From the NCBI GenBank assembly GCA_012184525.1, contig WOFQ01000003.1, positions 1,426,001-1,490,000 on the forward strand: DNA of 64,000 bases, given 5' to 3'. The notes below the pieces were generated by a model. The model made no database searches and was not told where the DNA came from. It worked only from the letters and a program-made list of their open reading frames with translations. The position numbers and the translations under genes are program-made. Each line of letters starts with the position of its first letter. Position 1 is the first letter of the stretch. Source of the stretch: Xenoacremonium recifei. Lineage: Eukaryota; Ascomycota; Sordariomycetes; Hypocreales; Nectriaceae. Below are positions 1-10,866 of this stretch, piece by piece.

Positions 1-2341
1 AAAATCGGAAATACTGCAAAGGCCTGGACCAGGTTAATAACGGATTACTTTTGTGCAAAAAGTGGAGGATGTACTGACAGGGTCCTTGTCGTCCATAATG
101 TGTTCGGACTCAGCAATGCAGATGCAGAATAGTCCCAGGAAGATATACCAAAGGTCAAAGCTCAGTTGATTCTGGAAGTGGGCCAGTAAGTACCTCGTTC
201 CATTCTCATCCACTGGCTCTTCATCGGACTTGTATATGCCCAGAGATCTTTCTTCGTATGTATTGGACGTACGGATCACCATGGCGATGGGGAAGATTGA
301 TATATACATCATCACCAACAGGCTGATCTGGACAGCGGGATTGACGTCGGCAAGATTGAAGCTCGCTGTTCCCGTATGCCGCGAAGAGACGGACTGGAAT
401 ATTGCAGCTGCTAGCCGTGGACCGATAGGCATAGCTGAGACGGCGTCATTCTTGAGATCCAGGACGATGATAAGAAGGGTGTCGACGAAGTTGAGAGCTA
501 TCAAGATGAAGAAAAGATACCACGTGGATCGACTTGGGAAGAGCAATGTATAACACCGTCGAGGGTGATTCAACAAAAAGGCCAGCGGCTCCTGAATGGT
601 CGAGTGTTTGGGCGAAAGTTTCGACATAGTCCAGATTACCAGGCGCAAAAAAACTGGGTAGCATGTATGCCCTGCAAAGGCCAAGAAGCTCATCAAGAGC
701 ATGGGGAATGTGGCGTCTCGGAAAGAGACCATGGAATCCGGGGTCAGGGTGAAGCCCAGGTTGTCCACCATGGTCTGGGCGGAGTAGAAAGCCCTGACCG
801 ACAAAGGTCAGTTGAGTCCACGAATAGGGAACACTGTAAACGTACCACCAATTCTTATCCTGGCCACATTCCGCGAGATAGTCACGGTACTTGGAGTTGG
901 CATGCTGAATCCAGCCAACCAAGCAGATGGCACCAAACAGGTGTAAGCCAAAGAAATAAGCTGTGCCTTGTTATCAGCAAATGATCACGACACACTCCCA
1001 TGGTCGTCAGCTGGTCAGCTTACTGAGACAAATCTTCAGGAGCAACTTTAGGCTGCGGTATTCGATGCCTCCGAGTTCTTCTCTGTCGCGCCTACTCAAG
1101 TTCCGAAACTGGGAGTTTCGCCCGATTGTCACGGATCGTGACAGCTGCGGGAAGTTTTCCGCGGCTGTGGATGTCTGGCGTTGCGAGAATGACGGGCGCC
1201 TTGGGCGCGGCTCCGTCCCGACGACAAACACCGAAGATGCCACCGATGTGACGCGTTCTAGAGAAAGACCTTCATGGGATCGAGGAAACGTATGAACTCG
1301 ACGCCGACGAATGCCGGGAATGACAGCGCCTGGTTCGGGGACGCTATGGATTGAGACGTCTGTGGTCGCCATTCAGTTCATGATATAAGGGAAAGATTTT
1401 GAGACATGGAACGCACCGTCCCCGCTAGATTGGCCTTCGTTCAGCTCGATGAGAGGGTGCCCTGGCTTATATCAGATCCCGTTTCCTCCGAACATAGCAA
1501 TGAGGATGCTTCTTACCTTGATCACGGGCTCGTGGTCCTGGTATATATAAAGCAGTTTCTCTGCGAGGATGAAGGTTTGTTGAGGGATCGAAGGTAATGC
1601 GAGGATTCATCTCGACGCTCTCCTTTTTATTTTCCCGAGGAAGCTCAGATGAGCCGAGCGCTTCTTCATTGTCGTGCGCATCACTGCAGGAGTTAGATGA
1701 CTCTGTCCTTGATTTCCCAGTCTCCTTCGACTCCTCAACAGCAGTCTTGTCTCCAGACGTGCCATTTGTTTGCTCGCTTCTAATTTCTATGCGTTGTGGT
1801 GCCCTTACACCAAGCTCTGGGTCTCCACGGCTCTCTTGAGTACGCTGGCTCTTTGCTGACAGTAGTTCTGGCGCTGAGCAGTTTGTTAGCATCACTGATG
1901 GTTAGCCGAGAAAAGAAACTTACCAACTCTCTTCAGATGTTTTCTGAACCAAAAGAGTCTTACAATAACGACTATAATGTTGACAAAGCCCAAGTTCGTG
2001 ATGATGGGTACTATATATACAAAGAGTTGTTGATATGTCATCAACTGTTTCAAATCGACTCTGCCTATTGTCAGTCCCGATAGTAAGTGCGTACACGAGC
2101 GAAGCGATGACTGACGGGTTGAGACCGGACTCCGTTGATGCAGAGCATCCAAAGAAGAGCGCATTGATAGCCGATAGATTTCCGGCCGGGTACAAGACCC
2201 AGAGAGCTGAAAGACTCGTGGATATGACATATATATCTTTGATGGCCCGGTTAGCCAGATCGGGATGAACCCCGAGAAACTTGACAGATTCGATCAAGAC
2301 TTACAGTGCAACTTGTAGAAGTTAAGCGACGGGCGCCACAT
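1..2341 (-). CDS. Trk-type high-affinity potassium transporter (partial, 3' end beyond window)
   Basis: Plasma-membrane K+ uptake protein of the fungal Trk/TrkH family. I place the start at the ATG ending at 2341 (MWRPSLNFYKLH), followed by a 98-nt intron (2207-2304) that joins to LWVLYPAGNLSAINALFFG, the first pore-type segment with its ASTESGLN loop. Further exons (2206-2116, 2060-1924, then about 1870 to 1) give TNLGFVNIIVVIVRLFW, a long hydrophilic Ser/Glu/Arg-rich loop (about 1890-1010) typical of fungal Trk, IEYRSLKLLLKI, AYFFGLHLFGAICLVGWI, TMVDNLGFTLTPDSM and SSRHTGTASFNL. The stop seen at 34-36 lies inside an intron: a GTCAGT donor after DDKDP joins to AFAVFPI at the extreme left edge, so the gene continues outside the window. 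About eight introns in total. Family assignment is firm; exon borders in the hydrophilic loop are less certain. Confidence 0.9.
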
Positions 2342-3502
2342 GCTTCGTAGGTGGGTTGGTGGTCACATGCACAAGTGATAATCTTCACAGAGCGAGTATC
2401 GCGGAGCAAGTGGTTGTGGAAGGGCACAAAGCACATACAGCCTTCAAAGGTAGAGGTCGAAGTTCTAATTTATTCAGGAAGGCTTTGACACTGAATAGCT
2501 TTCTCCAAACGACGGCATGAGTGAATTGATGAAGTTCTGTTTGCCCCCATCACCGTGCCGCAGTATTCTGATTGTAGAGGCGTATCAGCACTGCCCCTAA
2601 TCATCCCCGAGGTTATCCGTAGTCTATCGGGTCCATTTCCACGTCCGTTTGCCTCGAGTGGTCTGCCAAGCCAAGGCCAGTGGAGGGAAATCGTCAGCTG
2701 TCATGGCTGGGTTATGCCAAGATTCTGACAGGGGCTGGGTCCAGGTTCACATTGGATCAGTAATTTGTGTGTGAGTTTAGTGACACAATTTGTTCTTGTT
2801 CGATGAAACCATGCCTGTAGTATGAGGTTCAGACTAGACTCCCGTAGAGAGAAGGAGAGCGTCAACTAATTACAAAGCGAATATTTAGGCGAGGCTCGGG
2901 CAATAGAAGAACCTGGTCAATGATAATCGTGACCAGGGTCTTGGCGGGCTGACAACCCGACACTTTAGAATCTTTCTCTGATCCTCGAGTCTGGGTTTCG
3001 ACTGCTTGAAAACCGCACCCGAAAGACCTTGTAAAGCCTATACAATTGCTGCAACCAAGCCATCAATTCTAGAGGGTTAAATGTTTGTATTTTGGAGTAC
3101 CTATGTAAGACGTGGGCCAAGTGGCTTATGCTTCCCGTCCCCTTGTGCTCCGCGGTAACGGCGCAACGCGCTATAATTTATTGACTTACGGGCAAGGACG
3201 CGTCGAGGCCATCCAACAAGTGATCGATGACATCAAGTTGCACCACCTTGAGATTCCATGATCGAGTTTACCAAGTGACCTATTTCTGAGAATGTAGAGT
3301 TGCACGTGATCGAGAACGCGTTGCAATTGTTTCCTTCCATGTTAGCGCTCCACCGCGGCATGCTCATTCATTGCTCAGCTTCCAACTTGCGACGCGATAG
3401 ACCAATCGCACCTCGGCCAACGATTTCCTCTCAACAACCGCCGGAGAGTCGCATTTTTTGTCTAACCTTGTCAAAATCCCCTTCGGACGGCGAGGCGACA
3501 CC
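2342..3502. promoter_or_regulatory. Divergent intergenic region, Trk transporter / AT-hook gene
   Basis: About 1.16 kb between two head-to-head start codons, so it must hold both promoters. I see no convincing coding sequence, repeat or RNA gene in it. Confidence 0.5.
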
Positions 3503-6160
3503 ATGGATGAATCGTCACCATATTTGGGCTTCTGGACGACCCAGCAACAGCCTCAATTCCCCGAAGCGTCCTCTCCCGGTGACGCGAACACCGGTGCGAC
3601 GAGTGCGAATGCGACAGTAACTGCGACGAATGCGCATCTCCAAGACCCTTACGCCGACGATGCCTCATTTGCCGAGTCATTCCGCGCCGAGACTTCGCCC
3701 ATGTTCACTTCCATGTTCGGCTCGCGGTTTGCCGCCCCCCCGATGAGCTCGCCCATGGGTCTGAGTTCGCGCTCGAATCCCACATCTGCCTGGCCCTGGC
3801 ACCGGGATCCGTCTGCACACGACTTCAGTCACGTCGGAATGGAATCCTCGCCCGTGGCGCAGCGTATGGCGGATGCCTCGGACCAGGCGCAAGTTGGCGG
3901 AGGAGTTGGAAGCTTGTCGGGACCAGCAGAACCGGCTGCTGACGACACCCAACAAAGAGACGAGCCTGGCGACAGTGAAGAGAACGTCGCAGAAGATGGC
4001 GCGGCAGATGCGTCTGAAGACATTGAAAACAACGATGCGGAACTAGGCGAAGACGAGGCGCACAAAGAGTCGACACCTGTAGAGGAGCCCGAAGTCAGCG
4101 CTGCAGCTCTCGGTGAAGCTGCAGGCACCCAAGAAGAAGATCAAACAATCGTCGAGGATGTCGTCGTTGAAGAGCACACACTAGATTCAGATTCACAGAC
4201 GCCAGGCGACCAGCTTGCGGAGGAGATGGAAGTTGATCAGCCGGGCGAAGAACGCGACCTCTCACCTTTACCTTCCGACAACCAACCATCCTTGCCAGAA
4301 CCCAAGCAAGTGCGACTTGTGATGGAAGTGCAGTCCGAAACCATCTCACACGAAATCGCGCCATCGTCACCCGACAGGATTGCCATAGAAGAAGCAACAC
4401 GGCCGAGCGAAAGTGCACAAAAGAGGCGTCGACGTACAGCAGCTGATCTTCTGAACGCTGCGGCGGAGGCATTTATCAAGAAAGACTACGACCAAGGTCA
4501 AAAGCGTCGTGCTTCGGCCCCTCCTGTAAAGGCTAGAGGCGTCATTGCAGAGAGAGCTGCGAAGCGAGTGCGGACATCCTTACCTGCTCGAGAAGTAGCT
4601 TTTACAGGAGTTGCGAAGCGAGGACGGAAATCGTTGCCAGCACGACAAGTCACTTCTGCGGGAGCTGTGAAGCGTGGAGGGAAGTCTCTACCAGCCAGAG
4701 TGAGCACAATTGAGACAGAGACACCCAGGAAGCGAGGCCGTCCGAGGAAGAGCGAAGGACCAGCGACAGCTGCCACTGGGACCAAGAGCGCAACTAGAGG
4801 CAGAGGCAGACCGCGAAAGTCAACAGAAACACCCCAAGCGCCTACATCTATTAAGTTGGCACGCGCTACGAAAACGGTCAGGCCAACGCCCCGAAAGGCC
4901 ATTCGATCTACTCCGATGGCTACGCCAAAGAGCAGGCGTCAGTCAAACCGCGCTCAGGCTGCTTCGTCTACTCCCATGGAGGACACTCCCAAGCGCAGGG
5001 GCCGACCCCCCAAGACTGCTACTCCTGCTACGGCAAAGACTGCCCCTGCATCATCAACCAAGAAGCGTGGATCAGTGGTGAAGCCTCGCGCTGTGCCGTC
5101 GCCTGCCAAGCGTGGACGACCAGCCAGAAAGGCTGCTCAACTTATGAAAACGGTTACGGGAGAGACGAAACCACGACGAGCAGGACGACCAGCCAGAACG
5201 GCTGCTCAACTCAAGAAAACGGCGGTGGAAGAGGAGACCCCCAGACAATCAGGACGACCAGTCAAAGCGACTAAGAAAGCCAAGGCTGCCGCATCTTCAG
5301 CCGACGCGCCCAAAAGGCGTGGAAGGCCCCCGAAGAACGCTGCAGTGGCTCCGGCGACTACGACAGCGTCAGACCGGGCATCTCGCAGATCAAACCAAGC
5401 GAATGCCCAAGACACTCCTGCTGAGGATCCAGCCCCCAGGAGAGGGCGTGGAAAAGCGACCCAAGCTGCTCCAAAGGAGCCTACGCCAGCGACTAAGAAG
5501 CGAGGAAGAGCAATCAAGACTGAGGTCGAACCTGAAGAGGCTATTACCGCCGAACCTGAAGCCAAGAGAAGGCGAACGACTCGACAGAGTGCAGAGGAAG
5601 CCAAGCCGGCGGAGACTGCCGCAGCAACTGCCGGAAGAGGACGGGGCCGCAAGGCCCTTGACGCTGTTGAAGTCAATGAGGTACCCAAAGCAACTCGCGG
5701 TCGGAAGAAGACGAGTCCTACCGTCGAGGCTGATGAGATCGTCGCGGCCCCGACTCGAGGACGCGCCCGAGGCAAGGGAGCCAACAGCGTCCCGGATATT
5801 GTTGTGACTCCCTCTTCCACTGAGAGGCTGAAGAAGACTGGCCGACGAGGTCGCTCTGCTGCTGTCGTGACCGCCGATCCGGTGGCACAGGACGGCCCTG
5901 CCGAGCCAAAGACACGAGGCCGAGGACGGCGGGCTGCCGCAAAGGACGACGAACCTGCCGATGAGCTCGCCGCCGAAGAGCTTACACCAGTCCGTCGGGG
6001 TCGATCTGCGGGTAAGGGAGAACTCCCGAGCTCTAAGCCTGCAGCTGAAGTCTCACCCAAGCGACGCGGAAAAGCCGCCAAGGCTACGGCCCCAAAACGG
6101 GTTGAGAAGAAGAAAGCTGCTGCGGCAGCGCCGACTCGGACTTTGCGATCAAGGACATGA
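3503..6160 (+). CDS. AT-hook repeat nuclear protein
   Basis: Intronless 885-residue protein starting at the ATG in good context (gacaccATGG) at 3503; the open frame extends upstream only through non-ATG codons. Residues 1-290 are Ser/Glu/Asp-rich and low complexity. From about residue 300 to the end it is Lys/Arg/Pro/Ala-rich, with at least seven GRP-core AT-hook motifs (for example KRGRPRKS, RGRGRPRKS, KRRGRPPKT, KRGRPARK, RRAGRPART, KRRGRPPKN) and many extra RGR/GRGR boxes. Two sets of internal repeats are visible: a unit around KRGRKSLPAR (three copies, about 4500-4700) and a GRPARxAAQLxKT unit (about 5105-5225). AT-hooks bind the minor groove of AT-rich DNA, so a chromatin role is expected, but no catalytic domain is present and I cannot name an orthologue. 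It ends RTLRSRT just before the stop. Confidence 0.85.
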   Translation: MDESSPYLGFWTTQQQPQFPEASSPGDANTGATSANATVTATNAHLQDPYADDASFAESFRAETSPMFTSMFGSRFAAPPMSSPMGLSSRSNPTSAWPWHRDPSAHDFSHVGMESSPVAQRMADASDQAQVGGGVGSLSGPAEPAADDTQQRDEPGDSEENVAEDGAADASEDIENNDAELGEDEAHKESTPVEEPEVSAAALGEAAGTQEEDQTIVEDVVVEEHTLDSDSQTPGDQLAEEMEVDQPGEERDLSPLPSDNQPSLPEPKQVRLVMEVQSETISHEIAPSSPDRIAIEEATRPSESAQKRRRRTAADLLNAAAEAFIKKDYDQGQKRRASAPPVKARGVIAERAAKRVRTSLPAREVAFTGVAKRGRKSLPARQVTSAGAVKRGGKSLPARVSTIETETPRKRGRPRKSEGPATAATGTKSATRGRGRPRKSTETPQAPTSIKLARATKTVRPTPRKAIRSTPMATPKSRRQSNRAQAASSTPMEDTPKRRGRPPKTATPATAKTAPASSTKKRGSVVKPRAVPSPAKRGRPARKAAQLMKTVTGETKPRRAGRPARTAAQLKKTAVEEETPRQSGRPVKATKKAKAAASSADAPKRRGRPPKNAAVAPATTTASDRASRRSNQANAQDTPAEDPAPRRGRGKATQAAPKEPTPATKKRGRAIKTEVEPEEAITAEPEAKRRRTTRQSAEEAKPAETAAATAGRGRGRKALDAVEVNEVPKATRGRKKTSPTVEADEIVAAPTRGRARGKGANSVPDIVVTPSSTERLKKTGRRGRSAAVVTADPVAQDGPAEPKTRGRGRRAAAKDDEPADELAAEELTPVRRGRSAGKGELPSSKPAAEVSPKRRGKAAKATAPKRVEKKKAAAAAPTRTLRSRT

Positions 6161-7984
6161 AGGATGAACGAAAATGAACTGAGTAGGGGTTTGGCGTTGG
6201 GTTAGGAACATGGTCTGGACGGAGGCGGCTTTGCTATTAGACTTGACTTGATGATGATAGGGTTGTTTTGGCGTCACAGAAGGAATGGAGTGAATAGCTC
6301 TATACGAGCAGAATAAAGTATTTGATAACCAGAACTTTCGGGATCGTGTTGTCTGCGCCTTTTGGGATCTACACGTGCCTGGTGTTGAACACGACGGGAG
6401 TCCCACGACCCCTGAGAGTCATCATGGCATTTCGAAGAGGCAGCCAGACTCCCACCCATAGAAGCGAAATTCGCCATCGTCGTGGCAACTTTCCCATAAG
6501 CTCAACAAGCTCGTGGACTAGGAGCCTCAGACGATAACTAGAGGCTCGTAATACCCTGAAATAGGGGTCTTTGGAGCCGCCTCGATGGGCCGAATACGAG
6601 GCGATCGACACGGCAAACGGGATGTGGCTGCCCCGAGGGAATGGCTCGCTTGGAGCTGTGGCGGTGCAACGGCCCGGTGGTGCAACTTTTCTGCCGTTTC
6701 TTTTCTTGTCGACCGGAGGCTAGATCGTCTAATGCCGGTGCAATTGAACACACTGTGATCGCCGTCGCTTGTAGATGGGACGGGAGTCTTGCTCCGGTGT
6801 GGCTTGTTGTTTCGACCTGTGGCTGTGTGAATGGTGATGGATTGAATCACGGATTTCTGGAAGAGTCGGGAGTTCTGGCGCCTGCATGCTCGAATCTGTA
6901 CCTCGGTATCTGAAACACGTGAGACCCGAGCAATTGGACCGTTGGCATGTTGTAGAACCTGGTTTTTATCCGAAAGATGGATGTAACAAGACGTCCATAA
7001 GCGGTGTGATATACAGTGCATAAACTGTGCACATTGCCCCCCAAAAGACTGACGTCAAAATAGACGACCCCCTGTCCTCTCTCAACCACCAAGCCTGCCC
7101 TCCAGACCAACCAAAGCCATGGCCGAACCACAGCCACTCGCAAATCTCGATCTATTCACGGCTAATGCTGCCCTCCATCCTTGCCCCTCTCGCTTGGCAG
7201 CCGGGCCTTCAGCAGAGGCGAGGCTAGTGTCGCAGCATCCGTCAAGGTGAGGCAGCGGTGCTGAAACGAGCCGGCCAGGGTGAGGTCATCGCCAGCCTCG
7301 TGGCCCAATCAGTCTGGAGGGAGGCCGCGAACGGGGTTGGATTGGGCAGGGACCGGCACGGAAGACGATGCGACCGTCCGAGAGCAGTGCCAAGTTTGGG
7401 CTCCTTCGGCGGCCCTCGCGTGCGATGTCTCGATGATGTAGCGGGTCAACAGGCTCTTTACAGTATTATGGTTACCGCTACGGCTAAGTCAGCTCCGGTT
7501 CGGTTCGCTGCGTTGTTCATCTACATGGGACCGGAGGCTGATGCTGTACAGTACGAAGTAACCTGGAGTCACGAGTCGCCTGGCTGGAAAGAGAACGAGA
7601 GAGAGCGATCTTCCAGTGGAGATTGGCAAAGCACGGAGGGAGCGCTGTTGTTCACCTCGTGGCGACGATCCTGTCAAACTCCAGCTTCCCTTATTAGAGC
7701 CCGTCATGTCCCTCCGGTTTCCAGGCCGCCCATCTCTCCCATATAAGAGACGGTCCGCAGGTTCACCTGAACGGATGCAGTACTAACTGCCATTTGCCAT
7801 GTTCTAGGCTTATGTGCCCGCTTCTACTTCTTCCTTCCGTTGACTCGACGTTCCATTTTGTTTCTAATAACGGCTATGATCTGTTGTTGGTGCAGCCTGG
7901 TCAGGCTACTGCATACATCATAGTACTAGGCGATCTACCAGACACCCAATTCTTTTCCCTGGCACATTGCCACCTCTTATCAAA
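6161..7984. other. Intergenic region
   Basis: 1.8 kb between two same-strand genes. It contains the 3' UTR of the AT-hook gene and the promoter of the Kelch gene. Open frames of 60 to 160 codons here look compositionally random and share no recognisable domain. Confidence 0.5.
6312..6317 (+). terminator. Candidate polyadenylation signal AATAAA
   Basis: Exact AATAAA about 150 nt after the stop of the AT-hook gene. Fungal polyadenylation signals are loose, so this is suggestive only. Confidence 0.35.
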
Positions 7985-10553
7985 ATGTCTTTTACCAAGC
8001 TATCTCCCAGCCTGATGGCAGAAACACAATCGCGAAGCCAAAGTGCCCCTGCACGACCTCGATTTAACTCCCAACTCACCTCGGATCGATTGCGCGAGAG
8101 TTCATCACTGTGTACACCGCCCTTCAAGATGGGGGAGAATCTTCGTAAAGACAGGAGATCTGCTTTTAAAGAGCTGGGCTTGGACGATGACTATCCTGAT
8201 ATACGAATCGTGTCTCCCGAGTCGCCTGCCGCTGCCAATTCGGAGTCCCAAGCTGCTTCATATTCGACAATTTGCGACGAGAGAGCATTTGGTGAGATCA
8301 CAGGTCTGAGAACGGACTTTAAATCAGATGAGAAGCAAGACGGACAGGAGGAAGATGGTGAGAAGAAGGAAGAGAGTAATGGCAATGAATCGCCGACCAT
8401 GGATCGCGGCCGCTCTCGACAAAACTCGCTTTCTTCTTGGTATTCTAAACTCGCCAATTCCCGAGGTCGACCTCGAATCAAGAGCACATCTAGTGCACCT
8501 ACCACTGGAGTATCGGGTCTTCAACGATTCACGCTTATTGCGATGCTCATCGCTGTTGTTATCCCTGCCCTCAGCAATTGGGAGTTCAACGGCGCCGAGG
8601 CGGAGCGTGTTCTGAAACGAGCGGATAGCCCGACTGCAGTGTGCATCAGATGGGCGCATCAAGCTGCTTTCCTGAATGGGACGCTTTTCATCTACGGAGG
8701 CGAGGCGAAGACGGAGGGGAGCCAGATCAACAACACCTGGAACAACTATTTCCTGACGTTGGACTTCACCAAAGATTGGGACACGAGCTCTCCACCTCTT
8801 ACTGGTCTCCCTGAACCTGATGGTCCACCCGCTGTTGCGTTGGGGTATCTGTGGCATGATTATAACAACTTGTATATGTACGGTGGTGAGTTCTCAACAT
8901 CGCCATACGTGGATCCAGGACCCGAATCTATTTGGAAGTACTCCATCTCGGATTCGACATGGACTGAAATATCGAACCCCGAGACTTCGGCAGGTAACTA
9001 CTCTGAGGCAGCCGGGGAACCTGTTCACCGTGCTGCCGAGGGCGCTGGAGTGTCAGTCCCTGAATTGGGACTCAGTTGGTATTTCGGTGGCCATTTGGAC
9101 TGGGCCACAACCCCTGGATGGTCGACGGACACGCCTCGCGTCTACTTGAAAAGTCTGCTAGAGTTCACACACCCTGGATATGTTAACTCGGGAGTGTACG
9201 ATCTCTCAAATGGCACAGGTGCAGGTAGTTCGGGGGCATTTCGAAACATCACGACGGGAGGTGTTCAAGCAAACGATTTCCCCGAACGGGCAGACGGAGT
9301 TTTGGTCTTTGTGCCTGGTTGGGGCAAGATGGGCGTGCTCATCGGTCTTGCTGGCGGCACGGCAGACGAATTTACCCCTGACTTGGGAACTCTGGACGTG
9401 TACGATATCGCCAACTCAGAATGGTTCCATCAGACGACGTCGGGAGACATCCCCAGCGTGCGAGTGAATCCCTGCGCTGTCGTTGCCAGTGCCCCCGATG
9501 CGTCGAGCTTCCAGGTATACATGTTTGGCGGACAGAATCTGCAACCGTATGTGAGTGTCTCCCTTTTCTCACATGGATTGGACTTGGCTGACCTTGAGAC
9601 AGGCGGATCAAACCCAGTACAACGACATGTATATCCTGAGCATTCCATCATTCACCTGGATAAAGGTCAACGCGACGGATTCGACACCATCCCCTCGCGC
9701 TGGGCATACATGCTCCCTAATTGATGGTCAGATGGTAGTAGTCGGAGGCTATCTCGGGAACAACACAGATTGCGACATTGGCTTCTACGTTTTCAATGCC
9801 TCAGCACTCGAGTGGACGACCTCGTTCATAGCTGGAGACCACGATGCTGACTTCGACCCCGACAACTCCGTCCTCGCCGCCTCATACGGATATTCCGTGC
9901 CCAAGGCTGTGCAGGAAGTCATCGGCGGAGACCAAGAAGGCGGCGCAACCGCCACAACGCCAGCCGTGTCAGCAACAGGCGGCCCCTTTGCGACAGGCAA
10001 GCCGCCAGTCTTCACCGTGACCCAGTCCGGTTCGACGGCGACCATGACAGGATCATCCAGCGACGGAGGAGACGGAAGCGGAAGCGGCAGCGGCAGCGGC
10101 AACGCCGAAGCCACCGCCAACCACTCCGGCGTCAACGGCCGCCTCGTCGCAGCGGGCGTCATCGCCGGCGTCGCAGGCGCCCTGGCCGTCTACCTCGGCT
10201 GGTGCGCCTACCTCTACCGCCGCCAAGTCCGCGCCTACAAGCGCCACCTCGCCATCTCCAACCGCTTCTCCGGCGCCTCCATGTCGCACGCCTCACTCGT
10301 GCCCCCTCCCAGCATCGCCGGCGCCGCCGGTGTCTCGCCCCCCGACAGCTTCGGCTGGGTGGGCTCGTCGGATCCGTCGTCGGAGCGGCGCTTCACGTCT
10401 GAGGGCGAGGGGAAGCGTAGCGAGGATACGAGGCTGGGGACGAGCGCGAGTGGTGAGTCGACGGAGGGGTTGCTGGATGGACAGGAGCCGAGTTTCTTTA
10501 ATGTGGTGATGGGGCCGAGGAGGGCGTTGAGGGTGGTGAATGGCGTGGAGTGA
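7985..10553 (+). CDS. Kelch-repeat transmembrane protein
   Basis: Two exons, 7985-9550 and 9603-10553, joined by a 52-nt GTGAGT...CAG intron, give 838 residues. Residues 1-178 are hydrophilic, Ser-rich and charged with no signal peptide. A hydrophobic segment follows (about 179-198, TLIAMLIAVVIPALSNW), then a large Kelch-type region with repeated GG plus Tyr/Trp blades (LFIYGGEA, LYMYGGEF, WYFGGHL, VYMFGGQN, MVVVGGYL) and N-glycosylation sequons. A Gly/Ser linker leads to a second span (about 700-727, LVAAGVIAGVAGALAVYLGW), followed by a basic, Ser-rich tail. I infer a Kelch beta-propeller facing the cell exterior or organelle lumen between two cytoplasmic tails. Related fungal Kelch proteins usually start with a cleavable signal; this one starts with a long extension. 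The 3' part is clearly GC-richer than the 5' part. Function unknown. Confidence 0.87.
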
Positions 10554-10866
10554 GTGAGTATATGAGGAGTTTTGTGTTGGGCCGGGGAGGCAAAAAGGGG
10601 GCCTTAATGTCAATGTCTTATGTGATACCACTCGCTGATACCTTACGAGTTATGTAATTTCGAACTGTATAATAGCTTTGACGATATATAATGGGTATTT
10701 TCTCGTCTAACATCTGAATTCAAAAGACTATCTCAAGTCTGACAGTATTGTGAGGACACATTTCTGTGTCTTTCCGGTTCCCAGTATGCGCCATACGCCA
10801 AGCCCATTCCAAATACTCCTGATAATGTTCCTGTCCCTGCTAGCATGAATCCCGCTTGTTTCTTCA
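10554..10866. other. Convergent 3' intergenic spacer
   Basis: About 310 nt between the Kelch and endopolyphosphatase stop codons; AT-rich 3' UTR sequence, nothing else seen. Confidence 0.5.

Noticed and set aside
34..804. Stop codon at 34-36 as the true end of the Trk transporter
   Set aside because: A donor GTCAGT just after DDKDP and an acceptor near 23 restore the conserved AFAVFPI continuation, so the stop is intronic and the gene runs off the window.
3458..3502. N-terminal extension of the AT-hook protein beginning at 3458
   Set aside because: That codon is TTG; the first ATG in frame, in good context, is at 3503.
5206..6081. 291-codon ORF antisense to the AT-hook gene
   Set aside because: Mirror of the repetitive Lys/Arg/Ala coding sequence; low complexity with no independent support.
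7258..7746. 162-codon ORF between the AT-hook and Kelch genes
   Set aside because: Composition is random, no domain, no splice-compatible partner exons; treated as intergenic.
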